From Amorphoplanes digitatis (GTDB lineage: Bacteria; Actinomycetota; Actinomycetes; Mycobacteriales; Micromonosporaceae): DNA of 64,000 nt. Of this stretch, positions 1-7,019 are shown piece by piece; position 1 is the first letter of the stretch; each line of letters opens with the position of its first letter. The stretch is from the NCBI RefSeq assembly GCF_014205335.1, contig NZ_JACHNH010000001.1:4582501-4646500 (forward strand), read 5' to 3'. The position numbers and the translations under genes are program-made. The notes under the pieces were generated by a model, which saw only the letters and a program-made list of their open reading frames with translations, ran no database searches and had not been told where the DNA came from.

Positions 1-1333
1 GGAAGGCCGAGTACCAGTCGAGGGCCTCCTGGCGGTAGCGCAGCCGGTCGGTCGGGTGCGAGTCCTGCTCGCTGGCCCACCACGACGTCCAGTCGAAGAC
101 GATCGCCGCCCGGGCCGGGCGCCGCGCCGTACCCGAGACCGGGGCCAGCCGCCGCAGCGTGTCGCCGAGCGCGACCACCGACCGGAACACCTCTGTGTCG
201 CGCCCGGCGTGCGGCAGCATCGCCGAGTGGTACTTCTCGGCGCCGGCCGCGGACTGGCGCCACTGGAAGAAGCAGACCGCGTCCGCGCCGTGCGCCACGT
301 GGGTCAGCGAGTCGCGGGCCAGCTCGCCGGGCTTCTTCGCCACGTTGACCGGCTGCCAGTTCACCGCGCCGGTGGAGTGCTCCATCAGGAACCACGGCCG
401 TCCGCCGGCGAGGTGGCCGGTGAGGTTGGCCGAGAAGGAGAGCTCGTCGAGGGCCCGCGGGCCGCGCCGCACGTAGTGGTCGTTGGAGACGAAGTCGATC
501 TCGGCCGCCCAGTCCGCGTAGTCCATCGCCTTCTGGTCGCCCATGACCATGAAGTTGGTGGTGGCCGGCACGTCCGGGGTGAGCTCGCGCAGCACCGCCC
601 GCTCGGCGCGCAGGTAGTCCTTGAGCGCGTCGGAGGAGAAGCGCTTGAAGTCGAGCTGCTGGGTCGGGTTGGGGTGTGTCGCCGCCTGCCGGGGCGGCAG
701 GATCTGCTGCCAGTCGCCGTAGTGCTGCGACCAGAACGCGGTGCCCCAGGCCGCGTTCAGCGCGGCCAGGTCGCCGTAGCGGGCCCTGAGCCAGACGCGG
801 AACGCGGCGGCGGCGTCCTCGGAGTAGTCGTAGACGTTGTGGCAGCCCAGCTCGTTGGAGATGTGCCACGCGGTCAGCGCCGGGTGCTCGCGGTAGCGCC
901 CGGCCATCGTGCGTACCAGGCGCAGCGCGTGCGCGCGGAAGACCGGCGAGGTCGGCCGCCAGTGCTGGCGGCCGCCCGGCCACACGGTCGCGCCGTGCCG
1001 GTCGACGGGCAGGATCTCGGGGTGCTTCGCAGTCAGCCACGGCGGCGGGGACGCCGTCGCCGTGGCCAGGTCGACCGCGATGCCGCCCGCGTGCAGCATA
1101 TCCATCACCTCGTCGAGCCAGCCGAAGTCGTGCTCGCCCTCGGCCGGCTCCAGGAGCGCCCACGAGAAGATCGCGAGCGAGACGACGGTGACCCCGGCGG
1201 CCCGCATGGCCGCCACGTCGTCGTCCCAGGTGGAGCGCGGCCACTGCTCCGGGTTGTAGTCCGCGCCGTACTCCAGCCGGGGCGCGGCCGCGGGGTCGGT
1301 CCGGCGCAGCCAGCGGTGTGGTGTGGGGCTCAC
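1..1333 (-). CDS. GH42 beta-galactosidase, 3' end cut by window edge
   Basis: Cleaves terminal beta-galactosides, probably in the cytoplasm after uptake by the adjacent ABC transporter. About 444 codons are visible; the C-terminal trimerisation and beta-sandwich part lies outside the window. Near the N-terminus the protein has the GH42 opening (LEYGADYNPEQWP). The likely acid/base is Glu161 in the NELG motif (HISNELGCHN) and the likely nucleophile is Glu318 in LMEHSTGAVNWQ. No signal peptide is seen. The chosen GTG start overlaps the stop of the upstream binding-protein gene by 4 bp (GTGA), so it is translationally coupled and last among the visible operon genes. The family is clear; the natural substrate (lactose, galactan or arabinogalacto-oligosaccharide) is not. 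Confidence 0.93.
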   Translation of the reverse strand, partial: MSPTPHRWLRRTDPAAAPRLEYGADYNPEQWPRSTWDDDVAAMRAAGVTVVSLAIFSWALLEPAEGEHDFGWLDEVMDMLHAGGIAVDLATATASPPPWLTAKHPEILPVDRHGATVWPGGRQHWRPTSPVFRAHALRLVRTMAGRYREHPALTAWHISNELGCHNVYDYSEDAAAAFRVWLRARYGDLAALNAAWGTAFWSQHYGDWQQILPPRQAATHPNPTQQLDFKRFSSDALKDYLRAERAVLRELTPDVPATTNFMVMGDQKAMDYADWAAEIDFVSNDHYVRRGPRALDELSFSANLTGHLAGGRPWFLMEHSTGAVNWQPVNVAKKPGELARDSLTHVAHGADAVCFFQWRQSAAGAEKYHSAMLPHAGRDTEVFRSVVALGDTLRRLAPVSGTARRPARAAIVFDWTSWWASEQDSHPTDRLRYRQEALDWYSAF

Positions 1334-2670
1334 TTGACGGTGAAGCCCTGCTCGGTGCCGTACTTGGCGGACTGGTCCTGCCACGCCTTGAGGCCGTCGG
1401 CGAGGGTCGTCGGCGACACGTACGCCTTGCCGACGGTGTCGTTGAAGACGCTGTTGGCGTACACCTGGAACGGCAGGTACGTCCAGCCTGGCACCACCGC
1501 CTGCGCGGACTGGGCGAAGATCTCGTTGGCCTTCTGGCCGCCGAAGTACTCGAACTCGTCGCCGAGGAACGCCGGGGACGTCAGCTGCGCGGTGGTCGCC
1601 GGGAACGCGCCGTTGTCGACCCGGATCTGCACGCCGTCACCGACGGCGGCGTACTTGAGGAAGGCGTACGCCAGGGTCTTGTCGGCGGCCTTCTCCGGGA
1701 TGGCGAGTGAGCTGCCGCCGTTCTCCGCGCTCGCCTTGGCGCCGGCCTGCCACTGCGGCAGCGGTGCGACCCGCCACTTGCCCGCGCCGCTCGGCGCGCT
1801 CGAGGTGAAGTTCGCCGGCATCCAGGCGCCCGTGGGCAGGGTGGCGATCGAGCCGTTGCTGATGCCCTGGAACCACTGGTCGCTCCAGCCCGCGATCGGC
1901 GCCAGCAGCTTCTCGCTGATCAGCGTCTGCCAGACGTTCACGAACTCGGTCGCGCCCGGGTCCGAGAAGTCGATCGTGACGTTGGTGCCGTCGACCTTGT
2001 ACGGCTTGCCGCCGGCCTGCCAGATCATGCTGGTGGTGAAGCCGGCGTCGCCGGTGTCGCTGGTGATGTACGCCTTCGGGTCGGCCCGGTGCAGCTTGCG
2101 GGCGGCGTCCAGGTACTCGGCCCAGGTCGCCGGCACCGCGATGCCGTGCTTGTCGAAGACCTCCTTGTTGTAGAACAGCGCCATCGGGCCGGAGTCCATC
2201 GGCAGGCCGAAGATGCCGTCGCCGCTGTGCACCGAGGTCCACGGGCCGGGGGTGAACGTGTCCTTGAGCGACCCGGCCGAGAACCTGCCCAGGTCGGTGA
2301 CCGACTTGGCGAGCGCGAACTGCGGCAGCGCGTAGTACTCGAGCTGGGCGACGTCGGGGACGCCCGAGCCGGCCGCGATCGCGTTCTGGAGCGCGGTGTA
2401 CTGGTCGTTGCCCGTACCGGCGTTGACGAGGTTGATTTTGACCTTGGGGTTGGCCTGCTGGAACTTCTCGACGACCTGCTTGAGCGTGGGCTCCCAGGCC
2501 CACACCGTCAGGGTGCCGCCCTTCTCCAGGGCGGCCTGCACGTCGGCGTCGGAGACCGCGCCGGAAGTGCCGCCGTCGGCCTTGTCGTCGTCGCCGCAGG
2601 CGGAGAGGGCCAGGACGGTCGCTGCGGCCGCGGCTGCCGCTATCAGGCGCCGCCGGGTGAGAGTGGGCAT
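1330..2670 (-). CDS. ABC sugar transporter, extracellular solute-binding lipoprotein
   Basis: Captures a carbohydrate outside the membrane and delivers it to the permease pair encoded just upstream. The protein has 446 residues. Its N-terminus is a lipoprotein signal: a basic stretch, a hydrophobic alanine-rich segment and the lipobox LSAC with Cys25 as lipidation site, followed by an acidic GDDDK linker. The body is of the family 1 (MalE-like) binding-protein type. The ATG is preceded by AGAAGGGA at fair spacing. It lies 13 bp after the MalG-like permease and overlaps the GH42 gene by 4 bp. No ATPase gene is present; actinobacterial CUT1 systems usually share an MsiK-type ATPase encoded elsewhere. 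The link to GH42 suggests a galactoside ligand, which is inference. Confidence 0.93.
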   Translation of the reverse strand: MPTLTRRRLIAAAAAAATVLALSACGDDDKADGGTSGAVSDADVQAALEKGGTLTVWAWEPTLKQVVEKFQQANPKVKINLVNAGTGNDQYTALQNAIAAGSGVPDVAQLEYYALPQFALAKSVTDLGRFSAGSLKDTFTPGPWTSVHSGDGIFGLPMDSGPMALFYNKEVFDKHGIAVPATWAEYLDAARKLHRADPKAYITSDTGDAGFTTSMIWQAGGKPYKVDGTNVTIDFSDPGATEFVNVWQTLISEKLLAPIAGWSDQWFQGISNGSIATLPTGAWMPANFTSSAPSGAGKWRVAPLPQWQAGAKASAENGGSSLAIPEKAADKTLAYAFLKYAAVGDGVQIRVDNGAFPATTAQLTSPAFLGDEFEYFGGQKANEIFAQSAQAVVPGWTYLPFQVYANSVFNDTVGKAYVSPTTLADGLKAWQDQSAKYGTEQGFTVK

Positions 2671-2683
2671 CGGGGGGTCCCTT

Positions 2684-3535
2684 CTATTGCTTGACGCTGC
2701 CGGCGGCGAGGCCGGACTGCCAGTACCGCTGTAGCAGCAGGAACGCGGCGAGCAGCGGGAGGATCGTCAGGAGCGATCCGGTGATGACGAGGTGGAAGAC
2801 GGCGGTGCCGCCAGCGGTGGTGGCCTGCCCGTTCCAGGCGTTGAGCCCGACGGTGAGCGGGTACCAGTCCGGGTCCTTCAGCATGATCAGCGGAAGGAAG
2901 TAGTTGTTCCAGGTCGCGACCATGCTGAAGAGCAGGACCGTGACGATGCCCGGCGCGAGCATCGGCACGCAGATGGTGAAGAAGGTTCGCGCCTCGCTCG
3001 CCCCGTCGACCCGCGCGGCCTCGATGATCTCGTCCGGGATCGCCTCGGCCGCGAAGGTCCACATCAGGTAGAGCCCGAACGGCGTGATCAGCGACGGGAT
3101 GATGACCGACCACGGCGTGTTGGTCAGGCCCAGCCGGCTGAACATCAGGAACGTCGGCACGGCGAGCGCGGTGCCGGGCACGGCGACCGCGCCGATGACG
3201 GTGACGAAGACCGCGCGGCGGCCGGGGAAGTCGAACTTGGCCAGCCCGTAGCCGGCGAGCACGGCGAGGAACGTCGCGCCGCCGGCGCCGGCCACCACGT
3301 ACAGCACGGTGTTGCCGAGCCAGCGCAGGAAGATGCCGTCGTCGTAGGTGAGCGTCAGGCGGATGTTCTCCCAGAGCGCGAAGCGCCCGTCGTCGAACCA
3401 GAGGCCGAACGAGGTGAACAGCCCGTCCTGGGTCTTCGTGGCGTTGATGACCAGCCAGGCCAGCGGGATCAGGCTGTAGATCAGCACGATCCCGGTGAGC
3501 GCGGTCAGCACCGGGCTGCGGCGGCGCCGGGTCAC
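2684..3535 (-). CDS. ABC sugar transporter permease, MalG-type
   Basis: Integral membrane subunit of a CUT1 sugar importer. The 283-residue protein has about six hydrophobic segments. It carries the cytoplasmic EAA loop that contacts the shared ATPase (EAARVDGASEARTFFTICVP, about residues 175-195). The GTG start follows the MalF-like stop by 3 bp, which indicates tight coupling. It pairs with the permease at 3539-4411 and the lipoprotein at 1330-2670. Substrate specificity cannot be read from the permease itself. Confidence 0.93.
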   Translation of the reverse strand: MTRRRRSPVLTALTGIVLIYSLIPLAWLVINATKTQDGLFTSFGLWFDDGRFALWENIRLTLTYDDGIFLRWLGNTVLYVVAGAGGATFLAVLAGYGLAKFDFPGRRAVFVTVIGAVAVPGTALAVPTFLMFSRLGLTNTPWSVIIPSLITPFGLYLMWTFAAEAIPDEIIEAARVDGASEARTFFTICVPMLAPGIVTVLLFSMVATWNNYFLPLIMLKDPDWYPLTVGLNAWNGQATTAGGTAVFHLVITGSLLTILPLLAAFLLLQRYWQSGLAAGSVKQ

Positions 3536-3538
3536 CGC

Positions 3539-4411
3539 TCAGCGCTCCTTCGCGCCGCGCAGCTGCACGGCGTACGCGATGACCATGGTGATGACGCCCA
3601 TCAGGATGGCCACGGTGGCGGAGTAGTTGTACTGCTGCCCCGAGAAGGAGAGCGAGTACGCGTACAGGTTCGGGGTGAAGTAGGTGGTGATCGCGTTCGG
3701 CGCCAGGCTCTGGAGGATGCTCGGCTCGTTGAAGAGCTGGAAGCTGCCGATCACCGAGAAGATGGTGGCGACGACCAGGGCGCCCCGGATGGCCGGCAGC
3801 TTGATCGCCCGGATGATCCGGAACTCGCCGGCGCCGTCGATCTCGGCCTGTTCGTAGAGCGTGCCCGGCACCGTGCGCAGCGCCGAGTAGAAGATCAGCA
3901 TGTTGTAGCCGACGAACTCCCAGGTCACGATGTTGGCGATGGACGCGAGCACCCAGCTCGGCTCCAGCGGGTCCGGCAGGCTCGTGCCGAGGGCCTCGTT
4001 GATGTTGCCGATCAGGCCGAAGCGGGAGCCGTACATGAAGCCCCACATCATGGTCGCGACGACCGCCGGCACCGCGTACGGCAGGAAGATCGAGACCCGG
4101 AAGAAGTCCCGGCCGTAGAGCCGGCCGCTGTCGATCGCGAGCGCGACGAGCAGGGCGAGGAACAGCATGACCGGCACCTGCACGACCAGGAAGAGCGAGA
4201 CCCGGCCGAGCGCGGACCAGAAGTTGGGGTCGGCGAGCGCCTGCCGGTAGTTGTCCAGGCCGACGAACGAGTTGCCCCCGATCAGCCGGTTCCGGAACAG
4301 GCTGAGATAGATCGCGTACGCGATGGGCGCGAGGAAGACCAGCGCGAAGACGACAATGAACGGCGCGACGAACTGCCAGCCCGCCCAGGACCGCCGCCGC
4401 TTCGCGTCCAC
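3539..4411 (-). CDS. ABC sugar transporter permease, MalF-type
   Basis: First gene of the sugar-uptake operon and partner of the MalG-like permease. The 290-residue protein has six predicted membrane segments. Its EAA-type loop reads EQAEIDGAGEFRIIRAIKLP in the C-terminal third. The GTG start has GGAGGGG about 8 nt upstream. The start lies only 24 bp from the nearer of two LacI-type palindromes (4435-4452), so the operon promoter should be directly repressed by the divergent regulator at 4537-5568. Confidence 0.93.
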   Translation of the reverse strand: MDAKRRRSWAGWQFVAPFIVVFALVFLAPIAYAIYLSLFRNRLIGGNSFVGLDNYRQALADPNFWSALGRVSLFLVVQVPVMLFLALLVALAIDSGRLYGRDFFRVSIFLPYAVPAVVATMMWGFMYGSRFGLIGNINEALGTSLPDPLEPSWVLASIANIVTWEFVGYNMLIFYSALRTVPGTLYEQAEIDGAGEFRIIRAIKLPAIRGALVVATIFSVIGSFQLFNEPSILQSLAPNAITTYFTPNLYAYSLSFSGQQYNYSATVAILMGVITMVIAYAVQLRGAKER

Positions 4412-4434
4412 GGTGTCACCCCTCCGCCCTCGTC

Positions 4435-4452
4435 GATGTTTGCGTAAACATC
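4435..4452. promoter_or_regulatory. LacI-family operator, site 1
   Basis: The 18-bp sequence GATGTTTGCGTAAACATC is a near-perfect inverted repeat (GATGTTT / AAACATC) centred on a CG step, the usual geometry for LacI-family sites. It lies just upstream of the permease start and is one of two such sites in the divergent intergenic region. Confidence 0.8.
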
Positions 4453-4466
4453 ACGCACCGTACGGG

Positions 4467-4484
4467 TATGTTTGCGCTAACATC
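4467..4484. promoter_or_regulatory. LacI-family operator, site 2
   Basis: TATGTTTGCGCTAACATC resembles site 1 and is palindromic over ATGTT and AACAT with a central GCGC. The centres of the two sites are 32 bp apart, about three helical turns, so cooperative binding of two dimers on one face is possible. An ATG inside this site (4468) gives an upstream in-frame start for the regulator, but it is better explained as operator DNA. Confidence 0.78.
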
Positions 4485-4536
4485 GAGGCCGATGGTTTCA
4501 CCGCGATTGCGGATCGTCAAGAAGGAGTTGCCGCCG

Positions 4537-5568
4537 ATGACGGCAGGCCGGACCCGGCGCACCGGGCGGGCGGTATCCATGGCCGACGTGGCCCGGCTCG
4601 CCGGCGTCTCCGCACAGACGGTGTCCCGCGTCTCCACCGGACACCCGGGCGTCGTCGAATCGACCCGCCGCCAGGTGCTCGCCGCGATGCAGGAGCTGGG
4701 CTACCGCCCCAACAGCGCGGCCCGCGCCCTCAAGCTGGGCGAGTTCCGCACCATCGGCGTCATCCTCTTCACGCTCGCCACCACCGGCAACAGCCGCACG
4801 GTCGAGGCGATCGCCGGCTACGCGGCGCAGGAGGGCTACGCGATCACGCTGATCCCGGTGGCCGTGCCCACCCAGGACGGCGTCCTCGGCGCCTTCACCC
4901 GCCTCGGCGAACTGGCCGTCGACGGCGTCATCGTGATCATGGAAGTGCACCTGCTCGACGCGGCGAACCTGACCCTGCCCCCGGGCGTACAGGTGGTCGT
5001 CGTCGACTCCGACGCCGGCGACCGCTACCCCGTCGTCGACACCGACCAGGCCGACGGCGCACGCCAGGCCGTCCAGCACCTGCTCGACCTCGGCCACGAG
5101 ACGGTCTGGCACGTGACCGGCCCGGCCGAGTCGTTCGCCGCCGAACGCCGCACCCAGGCATGGCGCCGGACCCTGCTGGAATCGGGCCGCCCGGTGCCAC
5201 CGGTGCACCGCGGCGACTGGTCCGCGGACTCCGGCTACCGCGCCGGCCTGGCCCTGGCCGCGGAGCCCGGATGCACGGCGATCTTCGCCGCCAACGACCA
5301 GATGGCGCTCGGGGTGCTGCGGGCCCTGCACGAACACGGCCGCGCCGTACCCGGCGACGTCAGCATCGTCGGCTTCGACGACATCCCGGACTCGTCGTCG
5401 TTCATCCCGCCGCTCACCACGGTGCACCAGGACTTCGCGGAGGTCGGCCGCCGCTGCGTGCAGGGCCTGCTGCGCCAGATCCGCGACGAGCCGGAGGGCC
5501 CGGGCACGCTCCTGGTGCCGACCCGCCTGGTGCGGCGCGACAGCACCGCTCCCCCGCCGTCGCGCTGA
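4537..5568 (+). CDS. LacI-family transcriptional regulator
   Basis: Represses the divergent sugar ABC/GH42 operon and probably itself; a sugar inducer is expected. From the ATG at 4537 (AAGGAG 9 nt upstream) the protein has 343 residues. It opens with a LacI helix-turn-helix (MADVARLAGVSAQTVSRV), then a hinge region and a periplasmic-binding-protein-like effector domain. The C-terminal motif DVSIVGFDDIPDSSSFIPPLTTV is characteristic of the family and is described here in parts: DVSIVGFDDIP, then PPLTTV. Longer starts at 4468 and 4498 are in frame, but the first lies in the operator and neither has a good ribosome binding site. Confidence 0.93.
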   Translation: MTAGRTRRTGRAVSMADVARLAGVSAQTVSRVSTGHPGVVESTRRQVLAAMQELGYRPNSAARALKLGEFRTIGVILFTLATTGNSRTVEAIAGYAAQEGYAITLIPVAVPTQDGVLGAFTRLGELAVDGVIVIMEVHLLDAANLTLPPGVQVVVVDSDAGDRYPVVDTDQADGARQAVQHLLDLGHETVWHVTGPAESFAAERRTQAWRRTLLESGRPVPPVHRGDWSADSGYRAGLALAAEPGCTAIFAANDQMALGVLRALHEHGRAVPGDVSIVGFDDIPDSSSFIPPLTTVHQDFAEVGRRCVQGLLRQIRDEPEGPGTLLVPTRLVRRDSTAPPPSR

Positions 5569-5588
5569 TCGTCCGCTAGGGTGGCGGC

Positions 5589-5630
5589 ATGGGTTGCTGC
5601 GCTGCCATGCAGATCCGCGACGCCGCATAG
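5589..5630 (+). CDS. possible 13-residue leader peptide (MGCCAMQIRDAA)
   Basis: A short frame starting at an ATG with a purine-rich AGGGTGG upstream reads MGCCAMQIRDAA and then stops. It lies between the LacI gene and a P-loop kinase gene. It has two adjacent cysteine codons near the start, as in some actinobacterial cysteine-sensing leaders. A stable hairpin follows at 5702-5720. The length and position fit a leader peptide, but there is no evidence of translation and it may be chance. Confidence 0.2.
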   Translation: MGCCAAMQIRDAA

Positions 5631-5701
5631 CGGCGGTATCGCGGTCGCTTCCTGACTCGCTGAGGTGGGCTTGAGCCGCCCGCGCCGGCGGTCATCGCGA
5701 C

Positions 5702-5720
5702 GCCCGGCGTGACGCCGGGC
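5702..5720. terminator. GC-rich hairpin, terminator or attenuator candidate
   Basis: GCCCGGCG and CGCCGGGC form a perfect 8-bp stem with a TGA loop. There is no T-tract, which is normal for actinobacterial terminators. It lies 134 bp after the LacI stop and 88 bp before the kinase start, so it could end the lacI transcript or attenuate the kinase transcript. Confidence 0.4.
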
Positions 5721-5807
5721 CTACCGCCGGATCGGTGTCCCGCCGGCAGCCACCCACCTCCGCACGTGTGCTGCCGGATCGTCCTACGTGATCCGGAAGG
5801 CAAGTCC

Positions 5808-6383
5808 GTGTCTCAGCGTCTCCATCGTGGCTCCGAACCCGCCCTGCTCATGCTGATCGTCGGGCTGCCCGGCGCCGGGAAGACCACCCGGGCCGAGGAG
5901 CTCGCCGCGGCGCACCGCGCGCTACGGCTGACCCCCGACGAGTGGATGATCTCCCTCTTCGACGGGTCGCAGCCCGACGGCAAACGCGACCTCCTGGAGG
6001 GACGCCTCATCGCGCTGGCGCTGCAAACGCTGCGACTGGGCACCAGCGTCGTGCTCGACTTCGGGCTCTGGAGCCGCGACGAGCGCTCGGCGCTGCGCTG
6101 GCTGGCGACCGCGGCCGGTGCCTCCTGCCAGGTGATCTACCTGCCCGTCGACCGGGACGTCCAGCGCGCCCGGATCGCACACCGCCAGGCAACCGCCCCG
6201 CACACGACGTTCCCGATGACCGACGCCGACATCGACGAGTGGCGAACCCAGTTCGAGGCACCCGACGCGGCCGAGCTGACCGCCGCCGGCCCGCTCCCCG
6301 CCCCACCACCGGGCTGGCCCGACTGGCCGGCCTGGGCCGCCGCCCGCTGGCCCTCTCTCGACCCGGCACGGCCGTCCAGGTAG
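5808..6383 (+). CDS. P-loop NTPase, AAA_33/zeta-type small-molecule kinase
   Basis: Predicted ATP-dependent kinase of unknown substrate. From the GTG at 5808 (GGAAGG 7-8 nt upstream) it has 191 residues. The Walker A motif GLPGAGKTT is at about residues 19-27, followed by the LTPDEWM segment typical of this family and a LID-like region with DRDVQRARIAHRQ. The C-terminus is proline- and tryptophan-rich (PPPGWPDWPAWAAARWP). Such proteins are annotated as predicted kinases related to zeta toxin and APS kinase; no antitoxin gene is adjacent. A longer frame to 5709 exists but has no ribosome binding site and passes through the hairpin. Confidence 0.8.
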   Translation: MSQRLHRGSEPALLMLIVGLPGAGKTTRAEELAAAHRALRLTPDEWMISLFDGSQPDGKRDLLEGRLIALALQTLRLGTSVVLDFGLWSRDERSALRWLATAAGASCQVIYLPVDRDVQRARIAHRQATAPHTTFPMTDADIDEWRTQFEAPDAAELTAAGPLPAPPPGWPDWPAWAAARWPSLDPARPSR

Positions 6384-6468
6384 GCGCATCATCACGCGGA
6401 ACCGAAAGACCGGCGTCGTCCGGGGTCAACGGTCAGATTGTGACCGCAATGGAGCGGAGGATGAGCGC

Positions 6469-6846
6469 ATGACATCGACGTGGAAGATTGAACTCATCCC
6501 CGTGCCGGTCACCGACATCGACCGGGCCAAGGCGTTCTACGAGCGGATCGGCTTCGACGCCGACCACGACCACCAGGTGCACGAGGGCCTGCGGTTCGTG
6601 CAGCTCACGCCGCCCGGTTCGGCCTGCTCGATCGTGATCGGCGCCGGCATCACCGAGAAGGAGCCGGGCACCCAGGAGATCCAGGTGGTGGTCCCCGACG
6701 CCCATGCCGCCCGGAAGCAGCTGCTGGAGGCCGGCGTGGAGGCCGGCGAGGTCGACGTGCAGCAGTGGGGGAACTTCGTCCACTTCCGCGACCCGGACGG
6801 CAACAGCTGGTCGCTCCAGGCGATCGAGTCCCGGCCCAACGGCTGA
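6469..6846 (+). CDS. VOC (glyoxalase/bleomycin resistance) family protein
   Basis: Member of the vicinal-oxygen-chelate superfamily, 125 residues, one module with two beta-alpha-beta-beta-beta halves. Visible signatures are the opening VPVTDIDRAKAFYERIGF and the closing HFRDPDGNSWSLQAIE. The likely metal ligands are a His in the first half and a Glu near the end (QAIE). The ATG is preceded by GGAGGATGAGCGC. No catalytic role can be assigned: family members include glyoxalases, dioxygenases and drug-binding proteins. It stands alone and is followed by a non-coding tandem repeat. Confidence 0.88.
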   Translation: MTSTWKIELIPVPVTDIDRAKAFYERIGFDADHDHQVHEGLRFVQLTPPGSACSIVIGAGITEKEPGTQEIQVVVPDAHAARKQLLEAGVEAGEVDVQQWGNFVHFRDPDGNSWSLQAIESRPNG

Positions 6847-6884
6847 CCGACACGCGCCGCGGTCAATGGGCGGACGGCGACCCC

Positions 6885-6964
6885 GCCGGACCAGCGGGCC
6901 GCCGGACCAGCGGGCCGCCGGACCAGCGCGCCGCCGGACCAGCGCGCCGCCGGACCGCGGGGCC
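6885..6964. repeat. 16-bp tandem repeat, five copies
   Basis: Five head-to-tail copies of GCCGGACCAGCGGGCC. Copies 1-2 are identical, copies 3-4 have CGCGCC at the end and copy 5 is degenerate (GCCGGACCGCGGGGCC). The array is followed by further short GAGCCAG/GGGCCAG repeats to about 7005. It lies between the convergent VOC and DUF6493-like genes and does not fit either frame. Confidence 0.9.
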
Positions 6965-7019
6965 AGCCGAGCCAGAGGGCCAGCCGAGCCAGCCGGGCCT
7001 GGACGGTGTCGTCCACGCC

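Noticed and set aside
56..2173. Long plus-strand frame of 705 codons at the window start
   Set aside because: It is Arg/Val/Gly-rich low-complexity translation antisense to the GH42 and binding-protein genes, which have clear family motifs on the minus strand.
5709..5807. Upstream extension of the kinase gene
   Set aside because: It has no Shine-Dalgarno and would translate the hairpin; the GTG at 5808 has GGAAGG at good spacing.
6885..6964. CRISPR array
   Set aside because: The 16-bp units are contiguous without spacers and no cas gene is present.
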